Assembly: GCA_002385265.1 (NCBI GenBank)
Contig: DGDD01000001.1
Span: forward strand, 1-31,918
Origin: Chitinophagaceae bacterium UBA3961
GTDB taxonomy: Bacteria; Bacteroidota; Bacteroidia; Chitinophagales; Chitinophagaceae
DNA length: 31,918 bases
Direction: 5' to 3'
Shown here: piece after piece, positions 7,939 through 15,576 of the stretch
Numbering within the stretch: the stretch's first letter is position 1
Layout: the number at the start of each line of letters is the position of its first letter
Program-made: the position numbers and the translations under genes
Notes under the pieces: model-generated
Database searches by the model: none
Told to the model about the DNA's origin: nothing
Seen by the model: the letters and a program-made list of their open reading frames with translations, nothing else

Positions 7939-8867
7939 TAGTAATAATGAAGTTGTTTTTTAAGTTCGGAAATTGCAAGCTCACTAAACCTATACCCACC
8001 CCAAAATCCCTTTACGATCTTCTTCTCGGCTATCATTTGATTCCACCAGTTGGGAATGGCTTCGAAAAATTCAGGGCCCGTCCAGTCTTCAATGGCAGCG
8101 GCTTTCAAGAGGGAGATGAGTTCTTCGGAAGATTTTACTTTGTGAGAATCAAAAACAACCTGTGCACAAAAATCAAACAAAACGAACGAACCACCCTCTA
8201 CCATCACTTTTCCATCATTCGCTACTATCATGGAAGCAATGATCTTCTTAAACAACACTCCCGCAAATTCAAATTGAGCCGCTGATAACAAGTTCTTCCA
8301 AGGAATAGCATAGCTCAATGTTTCCAATCTTGCCAATGCATCGTCAGTTGCTTTGTCGTCTTCTTCAAAAGCCTCATCCGGCTCTAAGGCAGCGAGAAAA
8401 CTTGCAAAGTCATTTGCAATTACGGTTACTTTATAATCGTTTTCTTGATCTACAAAAACAACTTTAGGTTCGCCTTGCTTTCCGCATTCTCTGTAATCCA
8501 ACATTACAATATGATGCCCTGCCGTTGGCGTGTCGCAGATATACAAACCAATCTGCGGATAGCCCCACTCCTCTACCATGAACGCAGTTCCTGTTTGTCC
8601 AATTACCGAATTCGATTGATCGGGATCAATACCTAAGATGCCTACGATGCTTACTCGGTTGTGCGACCAAGAATTGGGCTCCTTTGTTCGAATATTACAT
8701 TTAAACGGAGCACCTCCATTTTGAGATTGCAATAAATTGATATACGATGCCGGTAGTTTGTATCCCGTTTCAGATTCAACCTGATCTACCATGGCTTGCG
8801 TAAGGGGTGCCCCTACATAATAATCAACTGCAAATGAATAATTATTCCAAAAATTTGTAAACTCCAT
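7938..8867 (-). CDS. SMI1/KNR4 (SUKH-1) domain protein
   Basis: A 309-residue cytoplasmic protein. The N-terminal half (about 15-165) carries the SUKH-1 signature: 'VDQVESETGYKLPASYINLL' with 'NGG', then 'GILGIDPDQSN', 'EEWGYPQIGLYICD', 'GHHIVMLDYRECG' and 'GEPKVVFVDQEND', ending in 'DFASFLAAL'. SUKH proteins are often immunity proteins against secreted nuclease toxins, but many stand-alone ones have other roles. Residues 170-309 form an extra region I do not recognise, making it about twice the length of a plain SUKH domain. No toxin gene or polymorphic toxin cassette adjoins it; its partner is an exported esterase. The start is the ATG at 8867. Confidence 0.8.
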   Translation of the reverse strand: MEFTNFWNNYSFAVDYYVGAPLTQAMVDQVESETGYKLPASYINLLQSQNGGAPFKCNIRTKEPNSWSHNRVSIVGILGIDPDQSNSVIGQTGTAFMVEEWGYPQIGLYICDTPTAGHHIVMLDYRECGKQGEPKVVFVDQENDYKVTVIANDFASFLAALEPDEAFEEDDKATDDALARLETLSYAIPWKNLLSAAQFEFAGVLFKKIIASMIVANDGKVMVEGGSFVLFDFCAQVVFDSHKVKSSEELISLLKAAAIEDWTGPEFFEAIPNWWNQMIAEKKIVKGFWGGYRFSELAISELKKQLHYY

Positions 8868-8955
8868 ACCTTGAATTGGCTTGATTTTCAGCCGCTTTCA
8901 ACAAACATACAGGAAGCTGTTGAAAACTCCTGCGCCATTCATCGAACAATTCGTA

Positions 8956-8963
8956 TAGTTTTG
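8956..8963 (+). promoter_or_regulatory. Predicted -7 promoter element for btuB
   Basis: The octamer tagttttg matches the Bacteroidota -7 consensus TAnnTTTG at every fixed position. Transcription would start near 8970, just before the first paired element of the cobalamin riboswitch, which supports the call. No clear TTG -33 motif is found at the usual 17-23 base spacing. Confidence 0.55.
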
Positions 8964-8971
8964 TACCGAAT

Positions 8972-9187
8972 TTGGTTTCCGGATCTCATGTCCGGAATTA
9001 AAAGGGAAGTCCGGTGTAAATCCGGCGCTATCCCCGTAGCTGTAAAACCGCTGTACTTCGTACACACTTTTAAACACTGCATCCACTGTTCTGAATAGAA
9101 TGGGAAGGACGTTTAAAAGGCGGCAAGCCAGAAGACCTGCCAAACTCAGTTAACAATTTTCATTGCTTTCGGGTGAAAAGCAGGAAG
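8972..9187 (+). promoter_or_regulatory. Cobalamin riboswitch (B12 element)
   Basis: This leader contains the conserved B12-box architecture: the first helix ttccggatctcatgtccgga (8976-8995), the core aaagggaagtccggtgtaaa (9001-9020) with tccggcgctatccccg, then agctgtaaaaccgctg (9038-9053), ccactg (9083-9088), gggaagga (9102-9109) and agccagaagacctgcc (9126-9141). Downstream, tgctttc-gggt-gaaaagca (9164-9182) forms a hairpin in the place of P13, whose loop typically kisses L5 when adenosylcobalamin or another cobamide binds. An aggaag purine run directly follows (9182-9187), consistent with translational control. It would repress btuB and the DUF6580 gene when B12 is plentiful. Both shadow reading frames across it are spurious. 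Confidence 0.95.
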
Positions 9188-9263
9188 TGTAATGGCTTCG
9201 TTTCGCATTATATTTCTATCTTTTTATTTCTCGGAAGCAGTCACTCAAAACATCTTTTTCTAC

Positions 9264-11195
9264 ATGAAAAAAAATGCGTTTTTAGTGGCTGCGCTCTTGT
9301 ATTGCAGTCACCTCTCGGCACAAGACAGTAGCCGAACAAAAAGCCTCGATGTAGTAGTAGTTACCGCCGCTCGCATCGAACAAAAACAATCGCAAACCGG
9401 AAAAGTGATCTCCGTTATCGATCGCGCTACTCTGGAACGCAATGCCGACAAAACCGTTGGCGAAATCCTCAACCAACAAACAGGCATCTTCATTGTGGGT
9501 TCCAACAACGCGCTCGGAACCAACCAAGATCTTTACTTCAGAGGCGCTTCTACCGGGAATACTTTATTCCTTATCGATGGTGTACCTGTAGGTGATGCTT
9601 CTCTCATAAACAATAGTTTCGACATCAACTCCTTGAATGCCTATCAAATTGAACGCATAGAAATTCTTAAAGGAGCCCAATCCACTTTATGGGGAAGCGA
9701 TGCCGTTGCCGGAGTGATCAATATCATTACTAAAAAAGCAGGAGGCAAAAAATTGGGAGGTAACGCCGGACTCCAATACGGCTCCTACAATACCTTCCGT
9801 GCTAATGTCGGTGTTCAAGGCGCTGCCAATAAATTCTTGTACAGTGCACAATACAGCTTCACCAATAGCAAAGGCTTTTCCTCTGCTTACGACAGCACAG
9901 GCACTAAGAACTTTGATAAAGATGGATTCGATCAACACAACCTCATCGCCTCCGTTGGCTATCAAATCAATCCCAACTGGAGCATCAAGTATACCAGCAA
10001 CTACAGTAAATACAAAGCTGGACTAGACGCAGGGGCCTTCAAAGACGACAAAGATTACAATCTAACTGCTACCAACTGGTTGAATACCCTTTCCTCTCAA
10101 TACACCGGTAAAAAAGGTTCTTTGCAATTTCAACAAAGCTTCAACTATACTTCGCGCTTTATGCTCGATGATAGTACAAGCATTGGCGGCTTTGCGAAAT
10201 GGGCAGAACAATCGTACAAGAGTCATAGCAGCATCACCGACTTGTTTGGTTCATTGAAATTGGCTCCAAGTCTTATCTTGGTTTCCGGTGTCCAATACCT
10301 CGCCCAAAATACCGACCAATACTACAAAAGCATCAGTAGCTTCGGTCCATATAACAGTGTGCCTCTTGGAAAAGATTCTACCAAAATGAGCAATACCGCC
10401 TTGTATGCTTCAGCAATCTGGAACACCAAAACAGGTTTCAACTTAGAAGCCGGGCTCCGTTTTAACAATCATTCTATCTATGGAAACAATACCACTTTTA
10501 GCATCAACCCTTCTTTCAAATTAACCGATGAAGTAACGGCTTTGGTGAACATCAGTTCCGGATTCAAAACCCCTTCGCTCTATCAACTTTACAGCGAATA
10601 CGGCAATAAAAACTTGAAACCGGAAACAAGTAACAACTATGAATTTGGTTTTCAATACAGAGAAGCCAATAGAAAAGCAAGTTTCCGAATGATCGGTTTC
10701 GTTAGAGACATTAAGAACTTGATCATTTTCTATACAGATCCAAATACCTATGCTAGCTATTATATCAATCGCGACAAACAGCACGATTATGGCGTAGAAG
10801 TAGAAAGCACCATCAGTTTTGGAAAGAAAGGATTTTGGACCACCAATATCACCTATGTAGATGGTGAAGGTGTAAGCGAAGGAACCAAAACAAAGAATCT
10901 CTACCGTCGTCCTAATTTAAGTTTGAACTCGCAAGTTACAGTGATGCCAATAAAGAACCTAACTACCATGGCTAGCCTTCGTTTTGTAGGCACTCGTTTG
11001 AAAGGCCCATACGATCTAGGACCCAATACAATGCCCGCTTACTACACAGTAGACCTATATGCATCCTATAAAATATTAAAATACGGACAGCTATTTGTAG
11101 ACCTGAAGAACCTTACCAATCAAACCTATTTTGATGTGGTAGGATATAATACCCGTGCCCGTAATTTCATGACCGGTATTCAAGTAAATTTCTAA
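9264..11195 (+). CDS. btuB: TonB-dependent outer-membrane cobalamin receptor BtuB
   Basis: A 643-residue outer-membrane beta-barrel receptor taking up cobalamin or other corrinoids with TonB energy. The signal peptide MKKNAFLVAALLYCSHLSAQ is followed by a TonB-box-like LDVVVVTA. The plug domain has 'TVGEILNQQTGIFIVGSNNA', 'LYFRGASTGNTLFLIDGVPV' and 'IERIEILKGAQSTLWGSDAV'. The rest is barrel strands ending in a C-terminal aromatic (VNF), with the family's 'LKPETSNNYEFGFQY' segment. The frame is also open from an ATG at 9192, next to an aggaag run; I chose 9264 because it alone starts a standard signal peptide. It is directly under a cobalamin riboswitch and 16 bases before the DUF6580 gene. 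Confidence 0.93.
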   Translation: MKKNAFLVAALLYCSHLSAQDSSRTKSLDVVVVTAARIEQKQSQTGKVISVIDRATLERNADKTVGEILNQQTGIFIVGSNNALGTNQDLYFRGASTGNTLFLIDGVPVGDASLINNSFDINSLNAYQIERIEILKGAQSTLWGSDAVAGVINIITKKAGGKKLGGNAGLQYGSYNTFRANVGVQGAANKFLYSAQYSFTNSKGFSSAYDSTGTKNFDKDGFDQHNLIASVGYQINPNWSIKYTSNYSKYKAGLDAGAFKDDKDYNLTATNWLNTLSSQYTGKKGSLQFQQSFNYTSRFMLDDSTSIGGFAKWAEQSYKSHSSITDLFGSLKLAPSLILVSGVQYLAQNTDQYYKSISSFGPYNSVPLGKDSTKMSNTALYASAIWNTKTGFNLEAGLRFNNHSIYGNNTTFSINPSFKLTDEVTALVNISSGFKTPSLYQLYSEYGNKNLKPETSNNYEFGFQYREANRKASFRMIGFVRDIKNLIIFYTDPNTYASYYINRDKQHDYGVEVESTISFGKKGFWTTNITYVDGEGVSEGTKTKNLYRRPNLSLNSQVTVMPIKNLTTMASLRFVGTRLKGPYDLGPNTMPAYYTVDLYASYKILKYGQLFVDLKNLTNQTYFDVVGYNTRARNFMTGIQVNF

Positions 11196-11211
11196 TATAA
11201 AACGTTCGTGT

Positions 11212-11811
11212 ATGTCGATTCAAAAAATAAACCCAAAACTCGTAGTGCTAGTCATAATTATGTTGGCCGTAGCTGCAATTAGAATTCCGAATTCAGCTCA
11301 AATGACTCCGATCAGCAATTTCACCCCTATTGGAGCTATGGGATTGTTTGGTGGCGCTTATTTCAGTAAATCGTGGAAAGCTATGCTTTTTCCTTTGCTT
11401 ACGCTGCTAATCAGTGATCTGTTGATTCAGTATTTTGTGTTTCATGGCAAATACGGAATTCTGTATGGCGGATGGTATTATATCTACGCGGGATTTTTAC
11501 TCATCAGCTTTATTGGCAAATGGATGATCACTAAAGTAACAATAACCCGCGTTCTCTCAGCAGCAATTGTTGCCAGCCTTACGCATTGGGCCATCGCAGA
11601 TTTTAGTGTATGGTTAGGCGGTGGTATCGACTTACGTACCATGCAACCATTATCGAGAGATTGGGCCGGTTTGCTTCAAACCTATGTGCAAGGATTTCCC
11701 TTTATGAAGAACTTCTTGATGGGCACATTGGCCTACAGCGGTATTATGTTCGGCATCTTCGAATGGTACAGCAAACGTGAAACAAAGCAAGCAAACGCAT
11801 TAGCACAATAA
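11212..11811 (+). CDS. DUF6580-type multi-pass membrane protein, candidate transporter
   Basis: A 199-residue protein with about five hydrophobic segments (near residues 8-25, 40-68, 83-100, 110-130 and 155-182). The motif 'ISNFTPIGAMGLFGGAYFSK' after the first helix and 'LLTLLISDLLIQYF' are typical of DUF6580, a family annotated as putative transport proteins and resembling substrate-binding S components of ECF transporters. It follows btuB by 16 bases and is under the same cobalamin riboswitch, and no btuC/btuD/btuF gene is in the window. A role in moving a corrinoid or its precursor across the inner membrane is therefore a reasonable inference, not a demonstrated function. A strong terminator follows. 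Confidence 0.72.
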   Translation: MSIQKINPKLVVLVIIMLAVAAIRIPNSAQMTPISNFTPIGAMGLFGGAYFSKSWKAMLFPLLTLLISDLLIQYFVFHGKYGILYGGWYYIYAGFLLISFIGKWMITKVTITRVLSAAIVASLTHWAIADFSVWLGGGIDLRTMQPLSRDWAGLLQTYVQGFPFMKNFLMGTLAYSGIMFGIFEWYSKRETKQANALAQ

Positions 11812-11820
11812 ATTCTAAGA

Positions 11821-11852
11821 AAGAGCACAGTGATCAACTGTGCTTCTTTTTT
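11821..11852 (+). terminator. Rho-independent terminator after btuB operon
   Basis: Seven perfect pairs, gcacagt (11825-11831) with actgtgc (11837-11843), around a 5-base loop. The stem is extended by weaker aag/ctt pairing and followed by tttttt (11847-11852). It separates the riboswitch-controlled btuB-DUF6580 unit from the Dph6-like/cob genes. Confidence 0.88.
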
Positions 11853-11879
11853 GAAAGGGATCGATTTCCGAAAAGTTGT

Positions 11880-12080
11880 TTACTTATGGACGAAAAGCCA
11901 CACCGCAGTGGAATAAAAACCAAGGAGGCACAGAGGTTTGAGTTTTTCGCTGCGTTTTCGCTGCGATCGCTGCGCCGCTGCGGTAAAAAAAGGATCAGGA
12001 TTAAAAGATTAAAGGATAGGTGAAGATGAGGGCTTCGCGACTTCTCAGCGGTCTTGGCGCACTCTGCAGTGAACAACATT
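11880..12080. repeat. Degenerate intergenic repeat region upstream of the cob genes
   Basis: About 200 bases with no gene. It has 'gccacaccgcagtgg' and 'ccaaggaggcacagagg' on one side, a short run of gctgcg repeats (11948-11982, including ttcgctgcg twice), and on the other side the complement of a 'cactgcagagtgcgccaagaccgc' motif (12042-12073). The two flanks are weakly complementary. No second cobalamin riboswitch is found here. The minus-strand open frame across it is the well-known translation of this junk repeat and not a gene. Confidence 0.6.
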
Positions 12081-12111
12081 TTATAATCTACTAGTGAAAT
12101 CTATAGTAAAC

Positions 12112-12855
12112 ATGACCATAGCTTCAACCAACCTTCAAAAAGAAAAAATCGCATTAGCTTGGAGTGGAGGGAAGGACAGCTCCTATGCCTTGTATCAATT
12201 GCAACAAAGCGAACAATACGAAGTTGCCTATTTATTAAGCACTATCAATGGCAATTTCAAACGCTTGTCGATGCACGGCGTAAAAGAAGAATTGATTGAA
12301 GCACAGGCTGCTGCCATTGGACTTCCATTGATAAAAGTGTATGTATACGAAGCCGACAATCAATCCTATGAAAAAGCTATGAACGAAGCACTCTTGTTGC
12401 TGAAAGCAAGAGGAATTAACACCATCGCCTTTGGAGATATTTTTTTGGAAGACCTTCGCAGTTATAGGGAAGAAAAAATGGCAAGCATTGGCATGAGTTG
12501 TCTTTTCCCTTTGTGGAAAAAAGATACGCATCAATTGGTGCAAGATTTTCTAAGTTCAGGATTCGAAACCATGATCTGTTGTATCAACGACGGGTATTTG
12601 AATGAATCGTGGGTTGGAAGAACAATCGATCACCAATTCATAGAAGACCTTCCCGAAAACGTAGATCCCTGTGGCGAAAATGGCGAATTTCATAGCTTCT
12701 GTTTTAAAGGCCCGATTTTTAGTCAGCTAATCCCTATTGAATCAAAAGAGAAAACCTATAAGGCATTGGAACTTCGCGCCAATGATCACCCTACTCCTAT
12801 TCCCGATATAGGTACCAAGGGGTTTTGGTTTATCGAAATTGAAAAAAAGAAATGA
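12112..12855 (+). CDS. Dph6-like PP-loop ATPase (diphthine--ammonia ligase family)
   Basis: A 247-residue member of the ATP_bind_4 / Dph6 branch of N-type ATP pyrophosphatases, which adenylate a carboxylate or similar group and, in Dph6, amidate it. The PP-loop 'AWSGGKDSSYAL' lies at residues 16-27, followed by 'INTIAFGDIFLEDLRSYREE' and 'CLFPLWKKDT', typical of the family. The C-terminal 'VDPCGENGEFHSFCFKGPIF' matches the E-N-G-E-F-H signature. Bacteria lack diphthamide, so the family name does not give the substrate. It overlaps cobT by ATGA, tying it to cobamide assembly. I chose the ATG at 12112; a GTG at 12094 is in frame but would add only a short non-conserved tail. Confidence 0.82.
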   Translation: MTIASTNLQKEKIALAWSGGKDSSYALYQLQQSEQYEVAYLLSTINGNFKRLSMHGVKEELIEAQAAAIGLPLIKVYVYEADNQSYEKAMNEALLLLKARGINTIAFGDIFLEDLRSYREEKMASIGMSCLFPLWKKDTHQLVQDFLSSGFETMICCINDGYLNESWVGRTIDHQFIEDLPENVDPCGENGEFHSFCFKGPIFSQLIPIESKEKTYKALELRANDHPTPIPDIGTKGFWFIEIEKKK

Positions 12856-13886
12856 GCATGTCAACATTATTGAATCGCGTTCAAAGAAAAATAGACAACA
12901 AAGCCAAACCGCCGGGTTCTCTTGGAATGCTGGAATCCATCGCACATAAAGTAGCGATGGTACAAGGTACTGAGCATCCGGTAATTCAGAATCCTACGAT
13001 TGTAGTGTTTGCAGGAGATCATGGCATTGCCACCAAAGGATTGGTCAATCCCTATCCACAGTCAATCACGGCTCTTATGGTGCGCAATTTTAGTCAAGGA
13101 GGTGCCGCTATCAACAGTTTCTGCAAAAGCAATCAAATCACTTTGGTTGTGGTAGATGCCGGTGTAAATGCAGATCTAAGCAACTTAAAATCTTCTTCTC
13201 TCTTTATCGATGCTAAAATTGGCTTCGGTACAGCTTGTTATCTAGAGGCCCCGGCTATGAGCCTATTGGAAGTAAATCAAGCCATCAAAACAGGTCAGCA
13301 AATAACCGCATCCATCATTAAGAGCGGATGCAATTTGATAGGTTTTGGAGAAATGGGGATTTCAAATAGCTCGAGTGCTGCATTGATCATGAACGCCGTT
13401 ACCGAAATACCATTGGACGAATGTGTTGGTAAAGGAACGGGGAGCAGTGAGGAACAGTTGGCTATTAAGAAAACTATTTTAACACAAGTAGCTGCAATGC
13501 ATCGAGAGGCATTGCAGTCTAAAGACGCATATCAAATACTGTCGGCAGTGGGTGGTTTTGAAATAGCCATGATGACAGGCGCCTATCTCGAAGCTTACGA
13601 TCGAAAAGCCACCATTGTTGTTGATGGGTTCATCAGCACCGCAGCCTTATTATTGGCACATGCTATCAATCCGGCTATTCTTGAATCCTGTATATTCGCC
13701 CATTGCAGCGGAGAAAAAGGGCATGGAAAGATGTTGAATTATTTAGATCAACAAGCTTTACTGAACTTGGGAATGCGTTTGGGTGAAGGAACCGGGGCCG
13801 CTCTTGCTATGCCGTTGATTAAGTCTGCAGTAATCATGTTAAATGAAATGGCGAGCTTAGAAGATGTGATGGCTTTGGGAGCATAA
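12852..13886 (+). CDS. cobT: Nicotinate-nucleotide--dimethylbenzimidazole phosphoribosyltransferase CobT
   Basis: A 344-residue cytoplasmic enzyme that activates the lower base of cobamides: it transfers phosphoribose from nicotinate mononucleotide to 5,6-dimethylbenzimidazole (or another base), giving alpha-ribazole phosphate. Family landmarks are 'KAKPPGSLGMLESIA' at the N-terminus, 'VFAGDHGIATKG', 'VNPYPQSITALMVRNFSQGG', 'LIGFGEMGISNSSSAAL', 'GKGTGSSEEQL', and 'RLGEGTGAALAMPL', in which E312 is the likely catalytic base. The length is normal. The start overlaps the Dph6-like stop; a second ATG two codons on is an alternative. It is followed by cobS after 31 bases, in one nucleotide-loop operon. 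Confidence 0.95.
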   Translation: MSMSTLLNRVQRKIDNKAKPPGSLGMLESIAHKVAMVQGTEHPVIQNPTIVVFAGDHGIATKGLVNPYPQSITALMVRNFSQGGAAINSFCKSNQITLVVVDAGVNADLSNLKSSSLFIDAKIGFGTACYLEAPAMSLLEVNQAIKTGQQITASIIKSGCNLIGFGEMGISNSSSAALIMNAVTEIPLDECVGKGTGSSEEQLAIKKTILTQVAAMHREALQSKDAYQILSAVGGFEIAMMTGAYLEAYDRKATIVVDGFISTAALLLAHAINPAILESCIFAHCSGEKGHGKMLNYLDQQALLNLGMRLGEGTGAALAMPLIKSAVIMLNEMASLEDVMALGA

Positions 13887-13917
13887 ACCAATAGTTTGGC
13901 TCTATAAAATCAATACC

Positions 13918-14682
13918 ATGCTTAAAAGAGAGTTGCAAATTTTCTTCACTGCTTTGATGTTTTACACCCGAATACCGGTGCCGAAAAACATCGATCACAA
14001 CCCCGAGCTACTTAACAAGGCCACCGGCTATTTTCCTTTTGTAGGCTGGATTGTAGGGGGAATTGCAGTCCTCAGTTTCTATATTGCAAATAATTTGTTC
14101 AATCACAGCATTGCAGTCGCCATTAGTTTCATCGCTTCTATTTTAACAACAGGCGCTTTCCATGAAGACGGTTTTGCAGATATGTGTGATGGTTTTGGTG
14201 GAGGTTGGACCAAAGAGAAGATACTGGACATCATGAAAGACAGTAGAATGGGGGCTTATGGCACTATTGGACTGATCTGTTTGTTTCTCTTAAAATTTTC
14301 TGTTCTCAATTCGGTTAATTATCCTTCGATACTGATCCTAATTTTCACCGGTCATGTGTTCTCAAGGCTATGCCCCATTATTATGGTCAGTACTTCGCAA
14401 TATGTTCGAGAAAATGAAGTTGCAAAGGCAAAACCCTTAGCAAAGAGTATTACGAAGAGTGAGATTTGGAAAGCAGTGATTTTTGGGGTGCTACCTTTGG
14501 CTTTGTTTAATCGTCCTGCTTTACTGCTATCTGTACTCCTACCAATTTTATCAACCTTGTATTTGCGTCGATACTTTATTAAATGGATCGGTGGATACAC
14601 CGGCGATTGCCTAGGCGCCATTCAACAAGTGGCAGAGCTTTGCTTTTACCTCAATGCCTTTATGCTATGGAAATTTATTTAG
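13918..14682 (+). CDS. cobS: Adenosylcobinamide-GDP ribazoletransferase CobS
   Basis: A 254-residue polytopic inner-membrane enzyme that joins adenosylcobinamide-GDP to alpha-ribazole (phosphate), completing the cobamide. The N-terminal 'FFTALMFYTRIPVP' motif, 'GYFPFVGWIVGG', and the acidic 'GAFHEDGFADMCDGFGGG' with 'ILDIMKDSRMGAYGTIGL' are diagnostic; the two aspartate-rich pieces bind Mg. About five to six membrane helices follow. The C-terminal 'GGYTGDCLGAIQQVAEL' is also conserved. Its 3' end overlaps cobC by 16 bases. Its donor substrate needs CobU/CobP, which is not in this window. Confidence 0.95.
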   Translation: MLKRELQIFFTALMFYTRIPVPKNIDHNPELLNKATGYFPFVGWIVGGIAVLSFYIANNLFNHSIAVAISFIASILTTGAFHEDGFADMCDGFGGGWTKEKILDIMKDSRMGAYGTIGLICLFLLKFSVLNSVNYPSILILIFTGHVFSRLCPIIMVSTSQYVRENEVAKAKPLAKSITKSEIWKAVIFGVLPLALFNRPALLLSVLLPILSTLYLRRYFIKWIGGYTGDCLGAIQQVAELCFYLNAFMLWKFI

Positions 14683-15215
14683 TACGACATACAGAACCTG
14701 CAATAGAAAAAGGAATTTGCTATGGGCAAGCCGATATCGATATTAAACCGGAAGAATTTCGAATGAGCGTATCCGGTATCATTGATCAATTACCGGATGA
14801 TATTGACATTATTTACAGTAGCCCCTTAAAACGTTGTCGCCACTTAGCCGATCATATCCAAAGTTTGCAATACCCGTTGTTGCAAGTGCGACTTGAGCAA
14901 CGACTGAAAGAATTGCATTTTGGAGATTGGGAATTGATAGCCTGGAATGAGATCAATCAAGCCGACTTACAACCTTGGATGGAAGATTTTGTGAACAAGC
15001 GAACTCCGAATGGGGAAAGCAATATGGACCTGCATGTAAGGGCTTTGTCGTTTCTGGATGATTTGCCTGAGTCAGCCAATAAAATTGCGGTATTCACACA
15101 TGCCGGTGTCATTCGTTCGATACTGACGGCAGTGAATGGTACTGCATTAGCGGAGGCTTTTGGTTTGTATTCGGTTGGTTATGGGGAAGTGATTGTAGTT
15201 CGTTATGAAGAATGA
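14667..15215 (+). CDS. cobC: Alpha-ribazole phosphatase CobC (histidine phosphatase family)
   Basis: A 182-residue enzyme removing the 5'-phosphate in the last steps of nucleotide-loop assembly. 'YLVRHTEPAIEKGICYGQAD' at the N-terminus carries the phospho-accepting His8 in the RHTE motif; 'IIYSSPLKRCRHLADHI', 'RLKELHFGDWE' and the second histidine in 'FTHAGVIRSIL' complete the histidine-phosphatase active site. The start is the ATG at 14667 inside the 3' end of cobS, giving a standard N-terminus; upstream in-frame codons encode a non-conserved, basic stretch overlapping cobS. No terminator is obvious after it. The family is large, so the specific name rests on the cobT-cobS context, which is strong. 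Confidence 0.9.
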   Translation: MEIYLVRHTEPAIEKGICYGQADIDIKPEEFRMSVSGIIDQLPDDIDIIYSSPLKRCRHLADHIQSLQYPLLQVRLEQRLKELHFGDWELIAWNEINQADLQPWMEDFVNKRTPNGESNMDLHVRALSFLDDLPESANKIAVFTHAGVIRSILTAVNGTALAEAFGLYSVGYGEVIVVRYEE

Positions 15216-15239
15216 TTTTTGATATCGATGTATTATCAT

Positions 15240-15562
15240 TGCTTCGTGTTTAAGTTTCGAAGTTCACCGCAAAGCGTGCGGAGATGTCGCGAAGGGTTTT
15301 TGAAACCACAGATAACCTTTAGATCAAGTTTTGAGTTTTTGAGTTTTTAAGTTTTTAAGTTTTGTGCAGCTGCGCTGCTTGGAATTCGCAAAGGTTAGAG
15401 AAGAGAGAAAAGGTACACAAAGAGAGGCTGTAGCAACCTTCCTTTCTTGACCACAAATCCCGCAGATTATAACAGATTGCCACAGATTAAAACCCGATTT
15501 CCAATCAACCTGACTGCCGGCTGTTTCATTATTAATTATTAATTGTTAATTATTAATTACTC
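15240..15562. repeat. Intergenic repeat mosaic downstream of cobC
   Basis: A gene-free convergent interval. It has a 'ttcaccgcaaagcgtgcggaga' element, short tandem 8-bp units (15326-15364), 'aagttttgtgcagctgc' (15357-15373), 'ttgaccacaaatcccgcag' with 'acagattgccacagatta' (15444-15489), 'aatcaacctg' (15503-15512), and an AT-rich 'attaattattaattgttaat' end running into the acyltransferase stop. The order parallels 3867-4221. Confidence 0.72.
15326..15364. repeat. Five 8-bp tandem units
   Basis: Successive gagttttt / aagttttt units (aagtttt, gagttttt, gagttttt, aagttttt, aagtttt). This is a slippage-prone simple repeat inside the mosaic. Confidence 0.75.
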
Positions 15563-15576
15563 CCGGCTGTTTCATT
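15517..15576. repeat. 14-bp direct repeat flanking an AT-rich insert at a stop codon
   Basis: ccggctgtttcatt occurs at 15517-15530 and again at 15563-15576, the latter inside the acyltransferase 3' end. Between them lies an attaatt-type stretch that supplies the present stop codon at 15553-15555. It looks like a small insertion or a slippage duplication that remade the C-terminus. Confidence 0.7.

Noticed and set aside
8871..9143. Short open frames on both strands over the btuB leader
   Set aside because: They lie inside the cobalamin riboswitch, whose conserved RNA motifs fully explain the sequence.
11834..12079. Minus-strand 81-codon open frame beginning MLFTAECAKTAEK
   Set aside because: This is the familiar translation of the 'accgcagag/ccaagacc' intergenic repeat, with no gene-like composition, ribosome site or conserved domain.
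11853..12111. Second cobalamin riboswitch before the Dph6-like/cob genes
   Set aside because: No ggtgtaaatcc or gccagaagacctgcc-like boxes are present; only degenerate repeats.
14583..14666. N-terminal extension of cobC
   Set aside because: The extension is basic, unrelated to histidine phosphatases, and overlaps cobS; the ATG at 14667 gives the standard YLVRHTE start.
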